A DNA stretch of 64,000 nt from Jannaschia pohangensis (GCF_900113875.1 NZ_FORA01000003.1:62001-126000); one strand, 5' to 3'. Counted from the stretch's first letter, positions 55,345 through 63,807 are shown. Numbers and translations: made by a program. The notes: a model not told the origin generated them from the letters alone.

Positions 55345-55725
55345 ATGGCCCGGCTCGAACATCTCAACATCACGGTCCGCGATCCCGATGCGGTCGCGGA
55401 GGAACTTTGCACCCTGCTCGACTGGCGCATCCGGTGGGCCGGTCCGGCGCTCGGACAGGGGCGGTCGGTGCACGTGGGCACAGACGACGCCTATGTCGCG
55501 CTCTACCGACCGGAGGGCGGGGTGACGGACCCGACGGCGCCGCGCCATCAGACGCATTCGGGTGCCAACCACATCGGCGTCGTCGTCGATGACATCGTGG
55601 CGGCAGAGGCGCGGGTGACGGAGCACGGCTATGTCCCGCACAGCCACGCGGAATACGCGCCCGGCAAACGTTTCTACTTCGAGGGACCCGAGGGGGTCGA
55701 GATCGAGGTGGTCGCCTACCCCTAG
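55345..55725 (+). CDS. VOC/glyoxalase family protein
   Basis: A 126-residue protein with the two beta-alpha-beta-beta-beta halves of the vicinal oxygen chelate fold. RLEHLNITVRDPDAVAEEL starts the first half and HIGVVVDDIVAAEARVTEHG the second; RFYFEGPEGVEIEVVAY supplies the metal glutamate. Related proteins are glyoxalases, dioxygenases or resistance proteins. It lies opposite soxR, so it is probably induced by redox-active compounds. The stop overlaps the convergent gene. Confidence 0.87.
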   Translation: MARLEHLNITVRDPDAVAEELCTLLDWRIRWAGPALGQGRSVHVGTDDAYVALYRPEGGVTDPTAPRHQTHSGANHIGVVVDDIVAAEARVTEHGYVPHSHAEYAPGKRFYFEGPEGVEIEVVAYP

Positions 55726-56555
55726 GGCGCGATGGCACCGTTGAACGTCTCGGCCAGGGCCTCCCACAGGGGCTCCGACCGGGCGTTGAGCAGGTGACCC
55801 TGGGTCATCGTTGGCAGATAGGCGCGCCCGTCCAGAAGGCGCGACACGCCCCCCGCCTCGGCCAGGATCAGCACGCCGGCGGCGTGGTCCCAGACGTTGA
55901 GCATCCCGTTCAGGCAGAAGTCGGACCCGCCAAGCGCCAGCACCCGGTATTCGTGCAGGCTGGCCCCGAAGGAGGACGCGCGGCGAAACTGCACCTTGGT
56001 CGTGGCCAGGCCCCGGCGCGCGGGGTCGGGGAACATGTAGTCGGCCACGTTGCCGCGCAGGCGGTCGAAGGGCTCCTCGGTTTGCGACACGGTCAGGCGA
56101 CGCGATTGCCCGCCCCGGTGAAACCACGCCCCCTGCCCCCGGTGGGCCACGATCCAGTCGTCGAACCCGGGATCATAAAGCATGCCCCAGACCGTCTCGC
56201 CGTCTTCCACGACCGCGACGATGACGCCGAAATTGGCGACGCCATGGGCGAAGTTCCAAGTCCCGTCGATGGGGTCGATGATGGTCACACGGCCCTGCCC
56301 CACGCGGTCCAGAAGGCTGCGGTCTTCGGACACGGCCTCCTCTCCGATGACGGTATCGCCGGGCAGGATCCGGTGGATGCGCGCCGTGAGGGCAACCTCG
56401 GCGGCGCGGTCGGCAACGGTGACCAGATCGTCGAAGGTCGATTTGGCGTCAATGGTCGTGCCCTGAAGGTTGCGGAAATGCGGCATGATTTCCGCCGCCG
56501 CCACCTCGCGGACGGCGGCGACGATGGCGTCCGATTGCGCAGGGGTCAGCGGCAT
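55722..56555 (-). CDS. inositol monophosphatase family protein
   Basis: A 277-residue Mg-dependent phosphatase. Metal ligands are in VIGEEAVSED and IDPIDGTWNFAHG; the C-terminal NVWDHAAGVLILAEAGG completes the site. Substrates in bacteria include inositol-phosphates, PAP and histidinol phosphate. The neighbouring sulfotransferase makes PAP, so PAP phosphatase is a thought, but the gene is not adjacent. It shares a base with the peptidase gene (TGATG). Confidence 0.92.
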   Translation of the reverse strand: MPLTPAQSDAIVAAVREVAAAEIMPHFRNLQGTTIDAKSTFDDLVTVADRAAEVALTARIHRILPGDTVIGEEAVSEDRSLLDRVGQGRVTIIDPIDGTWNFAHGVANFGVIVAVVEDGETVWGMLYDPGFDDWIVAHRGQGAWFHRGGQSRRLTVSQTEEPFDRLRGNVADYMFPDPARRGLATTKVQFRRASSFGASLHEYRVLALGGSDFCLNGMLNVWDHAAGVLILAEAGGVSRLLDGRAYLPTMTQGHLLNARSEPLWEALAETFNGAIAP

Positions 56556-58573
56556 CAGGCAGCCGTGTCCAGACCGCGCCCCTTGAGCAGCGCCTCGACC
56601 CCCGGCAGACGGCCCCGGAAGCGGGTATAGAGGTCGCCCGCGTCCACCGATCCGCCGACCGACAGGATGTTCGCCCGCAGGCTTTCGGCCAGTGCCGGGT
56701 CGAACGGATCGCCCGCTTCCTCGAAGGCGGCGAAGGCATCGGCGTCCATCACCTCGGACCACATGTAGCTGTAATAGCCCGAAGAATAGCCGTCGCCCGA
56801 GAAGACATGGGCGAACTGCGGCGTCGCATGGCGCATCCGGATCGCCCGGGGCATGCCGATGGTTTCCAGGATCTCCGCCTGTTTCTGCATCGGGTCCGCC
56901 GGGGCAGGACCGTCATGGAAGGCCAGATCGACCAAGGCCGAGGCCACATATTCGACCGTTGAAAACCCCATGTCATAGGTCGCCGCCGCCAGAAGCCGGT
57001 CGCGCAGGGCGTCCGGCATCGGCGCGCCGGTCTCGGCGTGGGTGGCGAATTCGGCCAGCACTTCGGGCACCTCCAGCCAGTGTTCATAAAGCTGGCTCGG
57101 CAATTCCACGAAGTCGCGCGCGACGGATGTGCCACTGATCGACTGATAGGTTACGTCGGACAGCATCTGGTGCAGGGCGTGGCCGAACTCGTGGAACAGC
57201 GTGCGCGCGTCGTCATAGGACAGAAGCGCCGGATCGCCCTTTGCGAAGTTGCAAACGTTGACGACGATGGGGCGAACGTCACCCGCCAGTTTCTGCTGGC
57301 TGCGCATCGCACTGCACCACGCGCCCGAGCGTTTGGAAGGCCGGGCAAAGTAGTCGCCGATGAAAACGGCCACATGTTCGCCATCGCGCGTCACCTCCCA
57401 GGCGCGGGCGTCCGGGTGATAAAGCGGCACATCCAGCGGCGCGAACTCCAGCCCGAACAGCCGGTTGGAACAGGCAAAGGCCGCGTCGATCATCCGGTCG
57501 AGCTGAAAATAGGGTTTCAGCTCCGCCTCGTTCAGATCCTGCAATTCGACCCGCCGCTTTTCGCTGTAGTAGCGCCAGTCCCACGGCTCCAGCGGGCCGG
57601 TGATGCCATCGGCGCGGGCCATGCGGGCCAGATGTTCGGCATCGGCCAGGGCAGCGGTGCGCGCCGGGTGCCAGACCTGCATCAACAGATCGCGGACGGC
57701 GTCGGGCGTCTTGGCCATCTCGGTTTCCAGCTTGAAATCGGCGAAGGTGGCGTATCCCAGAAGGTTCGCCCGCTCTTCCCGCAGTTTCAGCGTCTCGGTC
57801 GCGATGGCGCGATTGTCGGTCTCGCCCCCGTTGGCACCGCGCGCGGTCCATGCCTCATAAGCCTTTTCGCGCAAGGCCCGGTTCGGGGAGAATTGCAGGA
57901 AGGGCACGATCAACGAGCGGTTCAGTGTGACCACGGCACCGGGTCGGTCGCGTTCCTTCCCGGCGGCGCGGGCGGCGTTCTGCACGAAGGTCGGCAGGTC
58001 GGCCAGATCGGCGTCGGAGAGGTCCATGAACCAGTCCCGCTCGTCCGCCAGCAGGTTCTGGCTGAACGTCGTCCCCAGGGTGGCGAGCCGGGCCTTGACG
58101 TCCGTCAGCCGGGCCGCGGCATCGCCTTGCAGCCCCGCCCCCGACCGCACGAACCCCCGGTGCGTCAGCATCAGGACACGCGCCTGTTCGTCGGTCAGGT
58201 CGAGCGTATCGCGCCGCTGCCACAGGTCTTCGACGCGGGCGAAAAGCTTGGTGTTGTTGGTGATTTCCGAGCTGTAGGCCGAAAGTTTCGGCGCCATGTC
58301 CCGTTGCAGCGCCTCGCGGGCGGGGGTGCTGTCAGCACCGGCGAGGTTGTAGAAGACGCCGGCGACCCGGTCGAGGAGGGCATCGGCCTGCTCCAAAGCC
58401 TCGACGGTATTGGCGAAAGTGGGCGCGTCGGGGTTGTCGGCGATGGCCGCGATGGCGGCGCGGCCATCGCTCATGGCGGCGTCGAGGGCGGGGGCGAAAT
58501 GCGCGTCGTCCAGATCGGCGAAGGGCGGCAGGGCGAAGGGACCGGACCAGTCGGTCAGCAGGGGGTTTGTCAT
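56555..58573 (-). CDS. M3 family oligopeptidase (oligopeptidase A / Dcp type)
   Basis: A 672-residue zinc metallopeptidase. The zinc-binding motif LFHEFGHALHQML is in the C-terminal half with SVARDFVELPSQLYEHWLEV providing the third ligand; GYSSGYYSYMWSEVMDADAF is the conserved C-terminal segment. It degrades small peptides in the cytoplasm. The start at 58573 (MTNPLLTDW) is preferred; upstream codons do not fit the family. It precedes the inositol-phosphatase gene on the same transcript. Confidence 0.95.
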   Translation of the reverse strand: MTNPLLTDWSGPFALPPFADLDDAHFAPALDAAMSDGRAAIAAIADNPDAPTFANTVEALEQADALLDRVAGVFYNLAGADSTPAREALQRDMAPKLSAYSSEITNNTKLFARVEDLWQRRDTLDLTDEQARVLMLTHRGFVRSGAGLQGDAAARLTDVKARLATLGTTFSQNLLADERDWFMDLSDADLADLPTFVQNAARAAGKERDRPGAVVTLNRSLIVPFLQFSPNRALREKAYEAWTARGANGGETDNRAIATETLKLREERANLLGYATFADFKLETEMAKTPDAVRDLLMQVWHPARTAALADAEHLARMARADGITGPLEPWDWRYYSEKRRVELQDLNEAELKPYFQLDRMIDAAFACSNRLFGLEFAPLDVPLYHPDARAWEVTRDGEHVAVFIGDYFARPSKRSGAWCSAMRSQQKLAGDVRPIVVNVCNFAKGDPALLSYDDARTLFHEFGHALHQMLSDVTYQSISGTSVARDFVELPSQLYEHWLEVPEVLAEFATHAETGAPMPDALRDRLLAAATYDMGFSTVEYVASALVDLAFHDGPAPADPMQKQAEILETIGMPRAIRMRHATPQFAHVFSGDGYSSGYYSYMWSEVMDADAFAAFEEAGDPFDPALAESLRANILSVGGSVDAGDLYTRFRGRLPGVEALLKGRGLDTAA

Positions 58574-58647
58574 CGAAATCTCCTTTGACGGACAAGCTAG
58601 GCCTGACGGGTGGGGGTTGCTAGTGTTGAGGAGAGGGAGGATTTCAA

Positions 58648-59064
58648 ATGTCTTGGTCAATTCATCACGTGAACCTGCAGGCGAAGGACGTGCGCGCGAC
58701 GGCAGCCTTTTATTCCAATGTGTTGGGGATGAAGGAGGCGCCCTGGGCCTTTCCGAAAACGCGCGGGTACCTGCCCGGCGATCCCGACAAGCTGGCGCTG
58801 ATGGGGGACGGGCGGGACAGTCATTCGGGCCTGCACCTGATCGCGCCGGACCCGGAGTTCGCCAGCAAAAACAACCTGATACATAACCCTTCGGTGGGCG
58901 GACACGTGGCGTTTCAGGTGAATGATCTGGATGCGGTGATCGCGCGGCTGACGGCTGCGGGGGTGCCGTTTTCGGTGACCGGAGAATTCGCGATTCCGGG
59001 TCTGCGGCACGTCTATGTCAACGATCCCGAGGGCAATCTGATCGAGATCAACGGCCGCGTCTGA
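58648..59064 (+). CDS. VOC/glyoxalase family protein
   Basis: A 138-residue protein with the VOC fold. WSIHHVNLQAKDVRATAAFY has the first metal histidine, VGGHVAFQVNDLDAVIARL starts the second half, and HVYVNDPEGNLIEING ends with the metal glutamate. It resembles glyoxalase-type proteins with a single metal site; the substrate is unknown. It diverges from the peptidase gene and is followed by a 39-base repeat and a terminator hairpin. Confidence 0.87.
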   Translation: MSWSIHHVNLQAKDVRATAAFYSNVLGMKEAPWAFPKTRGYLPGDPDKLALMGDGRDSHSGLHLIAPDPEFASKNNLIHNPSVGGHVAFQVNDLDAVIARLTAAGVPFSVTGEFAIPGLRHVYVNDPEGNLIEINGRV

Positions 59065-59081
59065 GGGCGAAAATCGACGTA

Positions 59082-59120
59082 TGATCCACGGGTGACCAAT
59101 GGGTGATCTGCGTCGGACGT
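59082..59120. repeat. dispersed 39-base repeat, copy 2
   Basis: TGATCCACGGG, 8 bases, GGGTGATCTGCGTCGGACGT, identical in flanks and spacing to 42426-42464. It lies between two convergent genes, just before a hairpin at 59126-59147. A degenerate relative of its centre (GATCCCGGGTGACCAGTGGG) is at 2641-2660. Confidence 0.75.
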
Positions 59121-59125
59121 GTTTC

Positions 59126-59147
59126 GGGGGGCAACGCATCGCCCCCC
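59126..59147. terminator. hairpin between convergent genes
   Basis: GGGGGGC-AACGCATC-GCCCCCC forms a perfect 7-base stem with an 8-base loop. It lies between the VOC gene (plus) and the flavin-binding protein gene (minus) and could serve both as a terminator, although there is no long T tract. Confidence 0.5.
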
Positions 59148-59161
59148 TTCACAGGATCGTA

Positions 59162-59644
59162 TCAGTCGGTCAGGCTGACCGTTGCCGTCTTGTCCTCGAA
59201 GTCCTGCTTAGGGTCGGACCCCATCAACATTTTGATCCCGGCCACAAGGGAGGAGCCGTTTTCCCAGACCTGCGCCTCGCGCGCGTCCATGCGGACAAGG
59301 CAGAGGTTCGGGTCGGTCTTGCCGCCCTCGTACCAGGCGGCGACGAAGGGGTTCCAGAGGCGGTCGATCACCTCGCGGTCGTTGTCGACGACCAACTGGC
59401 CCGAGGCCGACCCCCAGACGTCATGCCCCTTGGACACCAGCGTCAGCTGACCGTTGCGCGGCCCGTTTTTCAGGACCTTGCCGAGGTCGGTGTCGAAGGC
59501 GGTGAAGAACCAGATGGGCGCGTGATCGTCCTCGGCCACGGCGGTCATCGGGCGGGGCAGCGCGCCGTCGCAGGACAGCATGACCGTCTTGTCGGACTTG
59601 AGCGCTTTCCAGAATTTCGATTCGAGCTTGTCGGGGGTGGTCAT
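59162..59644 (-). CDS. pyridoxamine 5'-phosphate oxidase-like stress protein
   Basis: A 160-residue split-barrel flavin-binding protein. FWKALKSDKTVMLSCDGALP, PIWFFTAFDTDL and VWGSASGQLVVDNDREVIDR with PFVAAWYEGGKTDPNLCLVR fit the general stress protein 26 type (pyridox_ox_like). It probably binds FMN or a related cofactor; the reaction is unknown. The promoter at 59677-59702 has the sequence of an EcfG-dependent stress promoter, agreeing with the family. Confidence 0.88.
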   Translation of the reverse strand: MTTPDKLESKFWKALKSDKTVMLSCDGALPRPMTAVAEDDHAPIWFFTAFDTDLGKVLKNGPRNGQLTLVSKGHDVWGSASGQLVVDNDREVIDRLWNPFVAAWYEGGKTDPNLCLVRMDAREAQVWENGSSLVAGIKMLMGSDPKQDFEDKTATVSLTD

Positions 59645-59676
59645 CGGGGACTCCTCTGCGTTGTCATTCCCCGATC

Positions 59677-59702
59677 AACGTGAAGCCCCCGGCCCGGGTT
59701 CC
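59677..59702 (-). promoter_or_regulatory. EcfG-type (general stress sigma) promoter
   Basis: On the minus strand GGAAC (59702-59698) and CGTT (59680-59677) are separated by exactly 17 bases, matching the alphaproteobacterial EcfG consensus GGAAC-N16/17-CGTT. The stress-protein ATG is 32 bases downstream. No ecfG, nepR or phyR gene is in the window. Confidence 0.55.
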
Positions 59703-59716
59703 CCCTGCGCCCGCCG

Positions 59717-60025
59717 TCAGGTGGCGCAGTTGCGACACAGCGCGGCGGTCGGCACCGCCTCCAGCCGCTCGGTCGAGATGGGGTCGCCGCATTTCGCACA
59801 GGTGCCATAGGTGCCGTCCTCGATCCGGGCGAGGGCCGCGTCGATGGCGCGCAGTTCCGTCTGGTCGTGCATGCCCAGCGACTCCAGCACCTCGTCCCCC
59901 TGCCGCTCGGAGGCCGCATCCTCCCAATCCTTGGGGGCCGGGTCATCCAGCTGATCCTCGATATGGGCCAGGTCGTCCATGAGCTCCGCCTTGCGGGCGA
60001 GGAGAAGGGTCTTCGGGTCGGTCAT
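59717..60025 (-). CDS. DksA/TraR family zinc-finger protein
   Basis: A 102-residue protein with an N-terminal coiled-coil-like helical pair (about residues 5-70) and a C-terminal zinc finger formed by C76, C79, C97 and C100 (CAKCGDPI and CRNC). Relatives bind RNA polymerase through the secondary channel and modulate transcription together with ppGpp. It is shorter than classical DksA and the tip motif DxxDxA is not clear, so it is a TraR/YbiI-like member. AGGAG precedes the ATG at 60025 by six bases. Confidence 0.88.
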   Translation of the reverse strand: MTDPKTLLLARKAELMDDLAHIEDQLDDPAPKDWEDAASERQGDEVLESLGMHDQTELRAIDAALARIEDGTYGTCAKCGDPISTERLEAVPTAALCRNCAT

Positions 60026-60045
60026 GATGCGCTCCTTTCGGGGGG

Positions 60046-60088
60046 AGTATGGGCGGCGTCGGGGGGTGGGGGCCTTGATTTGGGTCAA
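60046..60088 (-). promoter_or_regulatory. FNR-type box and -10 in front of the DksA-like gene
   Basis: TTGAC-CCAA-ATCAA (minus strand, 60088-60075) differs from the FNR consensus TTGAT-N4-ATCAA at one base. A -10-like CATACT lies at 60051-60046. Assuming a start about 7 bases after it, the box is centred near -42, the position for class II activation by FNR/CRP proteins. Confidence 0.5.
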
Positions 60089-60114
60089 GGGGGGAATAAG
60101 CCCGTCCAAAGGCA

Positions 60115-60828
60115 TTAGAGAGCTTCACCGCCTCTGCTCGCTGCATGTCGACGCTCAAGCTGCACATCAAGCCAGATTTTCTGGGTTTCTTCGATCCTAG
60201 AAAGGACTTCTTCGTTCGTGAACACAGGCTGACCATCAAACTCAACAAGCTTGACGCGACGCTGCTTTTTACTGTCCGTGACCTTCATGATTGCAAGGTC
60301 GAGGTCAACATAGTCTGCGTTTCCAAACACCTTCCAGTACATCGCAGAAAAGGCGAAATCCCGACCGCCGTGATCTAAGCCGCTCGAAGACCGACGAGGA
60401 TCTAGCAGTAATCCATATCCCTTGGCACCAACACAGATAATGCCAGATTCAAAAAAGCTGTTTGTAGACAACGGAAGGCGGTAAGGCTCGAATTGATGCG
60501 CGATACTGGTAGCCTTCTTTTCTTCTGCCCAGTCCCAAATTGCAGTCGCCACCGCAATATTTGCCGCAACATCACCCTCACCATATCGACAGGACCGCGA
60601 AATGTGGTTCAGCAAGCTATCCTTGCAATCACCGACGAGCGCCATGTTAAGTGACGGTTCCCTCGCTATCAACTTTGCCCAGTTCTGACGGATCGGTTGA
60701 TACGACATCCAAACTCTCGGTTTTTCCCAAGCCCGAAGTGCCCGATAACGCTCTCCGATTGTCTTGGCACAAAGGTTAGCAAGGTCAATGGTCGTAAGGT
60801 GGTACGTCTTCGAAGGCGATTGAAGCAT
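60115..60828 (-). CDS. partner protein of Panacea-like antitoxin, unknown family
   Basis: A 237-residue soluble protein (ATG at 60828; a GTG at 60840 is an alternative). It starts with an aromatic, basic helical part (YRALRAWEKPRVWMSYQPIR) and has a central stretch with SGIICVGAKGYGLLLDPRRS and DFAFSAMYWKVFGNADYVDL. No toxin family I know is recognisable. It overlaps the preceding DUF4065 gene by 44 bases, and codon use is much more AT-rich than in the rest of the window. The arrangement suggests the toxin of a Panacea-type toxin-antitoxin pair; this is inference. Confidence 0.7.
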   Translation of the reverse strand: MLQSPSKTYHLTTIDLANLCAKTIGERYRALRAWEKPRVWMSYQPIRQNWAKLIAREPSLNMALVGDCKDSLLNHISRSCRYGEGDVAANIAVATAIWDWAEEKKATSIAHQFEPYRLPLSTNSFFESGIICVGAKGYGLLLDPRRSSSGLDHGGRDFAFSAMYWKVFGNADYVDLDLAIMKVTDSKKQRRVKLVEFDGQPVFTNEEVLSRIEETQKIWLDVQLERRHAASRGGEAL

Positions 60829-61324
60829 CAGTTTTCTCACTAGCTATGCGCGGCAAATGGTGGAATCGATAGTGTTCATCGATTGTTCTATCAGATATGA
60901 TCGTCCCCCGCGAGTCCTTGTGACGCCAAACAACATCCCAAGGAGCGTTTTTGGCGTGACTCAGATCAACTAGCTGACCAGCAGTCATATCGAAGAGTGA
61001 CGTTACGGTCTGAATTACATGCCTTTGAACTGGTTTATCTGGACGGGGGATCGGTCGCACTTCGCCTGTCACAGCATTTATCGATTTTGCACGGCTTATT
61101 ATTGCTGATCTTCCAAAGCTTTTAAACGCCTTGTAGACTACAGGATGCACCGGGCCGAAATCCCATGCCTCGAAATTTCCTGAAACTAGCGGCGTACCAT
61201 ATCTCTTTAAGTACGATGCATGGCAGAAATATAATAGCTTTTGAAGTTCAAGTGACGTAGTTTCAGCGTTCAGGAAGCGCCTTACATCGATTATGAAGTT
61301 AGCAATTGATCTCGGATCATGCAT
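60785..61324 (-). CDS. Panacea/SocA-like (DUF4065) protein, probable antitoxin
   Basis: A 179-residue protein with the DUF4065 signatures: LQKLLYFCHASYLKRYGTPL (residues 27-46), EAWDFGPVHPVVYKAFKSFG (52-71) and GQLVDLSHAKNAPW (116-129). DUF4065 (SocA, GepA) acts as an antitoxin domain, SocA by directing its toxin to ClpXP, and Panacea proteins neutralise many toxin types. The ATG at 61324 follows the lepA stop by three bases. The gene is AT-rich and looks horizontally acquired. Confidence 0.88.
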   Translation of the reverse strand: MHDPRSIANFIIDVRRFLNAETTSLELQKLLYFCHASYLKRYGTPLVSGNFEAWDFGPVHPVVYKAFKSFGRSAIISRAKSINAVTGEVRPIPRPDKPVQRHVIQTVTSLFDMTAGQLVDLSHAKNAPWDVVWRHKDSRGTIISDRTIDEHYRFHHLPRIASEKTDASIAFEDVPPYDH

Positions 61325-61327
61325 CAA

Positions 61328-63130
61328 TCAGCTATCCATCTTCAACGCATTGATAAACGCACTCTGCGGGATCTCCACTTTCCCGAACTGGCGCATCTTC
61401 TTCTTGCCCGCCTTCTGCTTCTCCAGCAGCTTCTTCTTCCGGGTCGCATCCCCCCCGTAACACTTGGCGGTCACGTCCTTGCGCATGGCGGACAGGGTTT
61501 CGCGGGCGACGACGCGGCCGCCGATGGCGGCCTGGATCGGGATCTTGAACATGTGGCGGGGGATCAGTTCCTTGAGCTTTTCCACCATGGCGCGGCCGCG
61601 GGTTTCGGCGCGGTCGCGGTGGACCATCATCGAGAGGGCGTCGACCGGCTCTTCGTTCACCAGCACCTGCATCTTGACCAGGTAATCCTCGCGGTAGCCG
61701 ATCATCTGGTAGTCGAAGGAGGCATAGCCCTTGGTCACCGATTTCAGGCGGTCGTAGAAGTCGAAGACCACCTCGTTGAGCGGCAGGTCATAGACCACCA
61801 TTGCGCGGGGGCCCGCATAGGTCAGGTCCATCTGGATGCCGCGCCGGTCCTGGCAGAGTTTGAGGACGTCGCCGAGGTAATCGTCGGGGACGAGGATGGT
61901 GGCCTTGATTCGCGGCTCCTCCACGTGGTCGACGTGGGTCAGGTCAGGCATGTCGGCGGGGTTGTGCAGCTCCTGCATCGTGCCGTCGCGCATGTGGATG
62001 TGATAGACGACCGAGGGGGCCGTGGTGATCAGGTCGATATCGTATTCGCGTTCGATCCGGTCGCGGATGACCTCGAGGTGGAGAAGACCGAGGAAGCCGC
62101 AGCGGAAGCCGAAGCCGAGGGCGGCGGAGGATTCGACCTCGAAGCTGAACGAGGCGTCGTTGAGGGCGAGCTTGTCGATGGCATCGCGCAGGTCTTCGAA
62201 AAGGGCGCTATCGACCGGGAACAGGCCGCAGAAGACCACGGGTTGGGACGGTTTGAAGCCCGGCAGGGCCTTGTCGGCGCTGCGCTTTTCATGGGTGATC
62301 GTGTCGCCCACGCGGGTGTCGCGCACCTGTTTGATGGAGGCGGTCAGGAAGCCGATCTCGCCCGGTCCCAGTTCGTCGATCTCGGTCATGGCGGGGCGGA
62401 AGACGCCGATGCGGTCGACGTGGTGAACCGTGTCGTTGGACATGAAGCGGACACGCTCGCCCTTTTTCAGGCGGCCGTCGATGATGCGGACAAGGACGAT
62501 GACGCCCAGATAGCTGTCGTACCAGCTGTCGACCAGCATGGCCTTGAGGGGCGCGTCGATGTCGCCCTTGGGCGCGGGCAGGCGGTCGATGATGGCCTGG
62601 AGGGTCTCGCGGATCCCCTCGCCGGTCTTGGCCGAGACCAGCATCGCCTCGGAGGCGTCGATGCCGATGACATCCTCGATCTGTTCGCGCACCCGGTCGG
62701 GCTCGGACGCGGGCAGGTCGATCTTGTTGAGGACGGGGACGATCTCGTGATCCGCGTCGATGGCCTGATAGACGTTGGCCAGCGTCTGCGCCTCGACGCC
62801 CTGGGTGCTGTCGACGACCAGGAGAGAGCCCTCGACGGCGCGCATGGAGCGCGAGACTTCATAGGCGAAGTCGACGTGTCCCGGGGTGTCGATCAGGTTG
62901 AGCGTGTATTCCAGACCGTCGGCGGCGGTGAACTGGATACGGACGGTGTTCGCCTTGATGGTGATCCCGCGTTCCCGCTCGATATCCATGGAGTCGAGCA
63001 TCTGCGCCTTCATGTCGCGCGCCGAGACGGTGTTCGTCTCCTGAATCAGGCGGTCGGCCAGGGTGGACTTGCCATGGTCGATGTGGGCGACGATGGAAAA
63101 GTTCCGGATACGGGCGAGGTCGGTCGTCAT
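61328..63130 (-). CDS. lepA: elongation factor 4 (LepA)
   Basis: A 600-residue translational GTPase. G1 is [15 protein letters not shown]3 [12 protein letters not shown] and G4 NKIDLPAS; the C-terminal LepA-specific domain includes [20 protein letters not shown]. It acts on stalled or mistranslocated ribosomes. The start at 63130 ([14 protein letters not shown]) is that of the family; the frame is open upstream but codons there are unrelated. The two-gene Panacea island lies directly downstream. Confidence 0.97.
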   Translation of the reverse strand: MTTDLARIRNFSIVAHIDHGKSTLADRLIQETNTVSARDMKAQMLDSMDIERERGITIKANTVRIQFTAADGLEYTLNLIDTPGHVDFAYEVSRSMRAVEGSLLVVDSTQGVEAQTLANVYQAIDADHEIVPVLNKIDLPASEPDRVREQIEDVIGIDASEAMLVSAKTGEGIRETLQAIIDRLPAPKGDIDAPLKAMLVDSWYDSYLGVIVLVRIIDGRLKKGERVRFMSNDTVHHVDRIGVFRPAMTEIDELGPGEIGFLTASIKQVRDTRVGDTITHEKRSADKALPGFKPSQPVVFCGLFPVDSALFEDLRDAIDKLALNDASFSFEVESSAALGFGFRCGFLGLLHLEVIRDRIEREYDIDLITTAPSVVYHIHMRDGTMQELHNPADMPDLTHVDHVEEPRIKATILVPDDYLGDVLKLCQDRRGIQMDLTYAGPRAMVVYDLPLNEVVFDFYDRLKSVTKGYASFDYQMIGYREDYLVKMQVLVNEEPVDALSMMVHRDRAETRGRAMVEKLKELIPRHMFKIPIQAAIGGRVVARETLSAMRKDVTAKCYGGDATRKKKLLEKQKAGKKKMRQFGKVEIPQSAFINALKMDS

Positions 63131-63558
63131 GGAGGGGCGGCCTTTGGGAAATGGGGTCTGATCGCAGATATACCGCCGGGGGCCGCGCGGAAAGGGGTGA
63201 GGCACCATCGAGTCGCCGGGGCGACACCGCGTCGCGCGCCGAAACGCTTCAGGCGGGGTTCCGGGCCGCATCCCTGCGTGATCTGGCCGATCTTCACCGA
63301 ACGGGCGGGACTTTGCCGACTGCGGATCAATATACTGATCTAAATATATTTTCCAGCTTTGAAATCGTATGCGTTCGCTTACCCGATTGTTACAATCCCC
63401 AAAATAACACTGGAAATTTTCGTTCTGATCACCAATGTCAGGCTGGCTACATTATCTCTATCGCGACCGCTGCTCCTCTTGGCATCAGTGCTCCGATCTA
63501 GCACTGAAAAAGCCGATCTGTCGCATACCGCGGACAGAAGACCACTAGGAGAACGACA
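63131..63558. other. 428-base intergenic region between lepA and the cold-shock gene
   Basis: The first part (to about 63230) is GC-rich and holds the lepA leader with a possible -10 (TATATC, minus strand, 63172-63167). The rest is AT-rich, which contrasts with the surrounding genome. It contains an extended -10 for the cold-shock gene at 63388-63396 and about 155 bases of likely untranslated leader. No gene is seen. Confidence 0.6.
63388..63396 (+). promoter_or_regulatory. extended -10 promoter for the cold-shock gene
   Basis: TGTTACAAT fits the extended -10 (TG-N-TATAAT, one mismatch). No good -35 is present at the usual distance. Transcription from here would give a leader of about 155 bases before the ATG at 63559, as in many cold-shock mRNAs whose leaders act as RNA thermometers. 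Confidence 0.4.
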
Positions 63559-63765
63559 ATGGCCACTGGTACCGTCAAATGGTTCAACACCACCAAAGGC
63601 TTCGGATTCATCGCCCCCGATGGCGGCAGCAAGGACGTGTTCGTGCACATCTCGGCTGTTGAGCGCGCGGGCCTGACCGGTCTGGCCGACAACCAGAAGG
63701 TGACCTTCGATATCGAGCCCGGTCGCGACGGCCGCGAAAGCGCCACCAACATCGCACTGGCCTGA
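63559..63765 (+). CDS. cold-shock protein, CspA family
   Basis: A 68-residue single cold-shock domain. RNP1 is KGFGFIAP (residues 13-20) and RNP2 VFVHISAV (27-34), both with aromatic residues for RNA or single-stranded DNA binding. It acts as an RNA chaperone. SD TAGGAG is about 7 bases before the ATG. Long AT-rich leader upstream and a strong terminator downstream make it a monocistronic gene. Confidence 0.95.
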   Translation: MATGTVKWFNTTKGFGFIAPDGGSKDVFVHISAVERAGLTGLADNQKVTFDIEPGRDGRESATNIALA

Positions 63766-63807
63766 GCGTCAGCTCCGGTTCATCCGGAGCCAGACCAAGG
63801 TTTCGAG

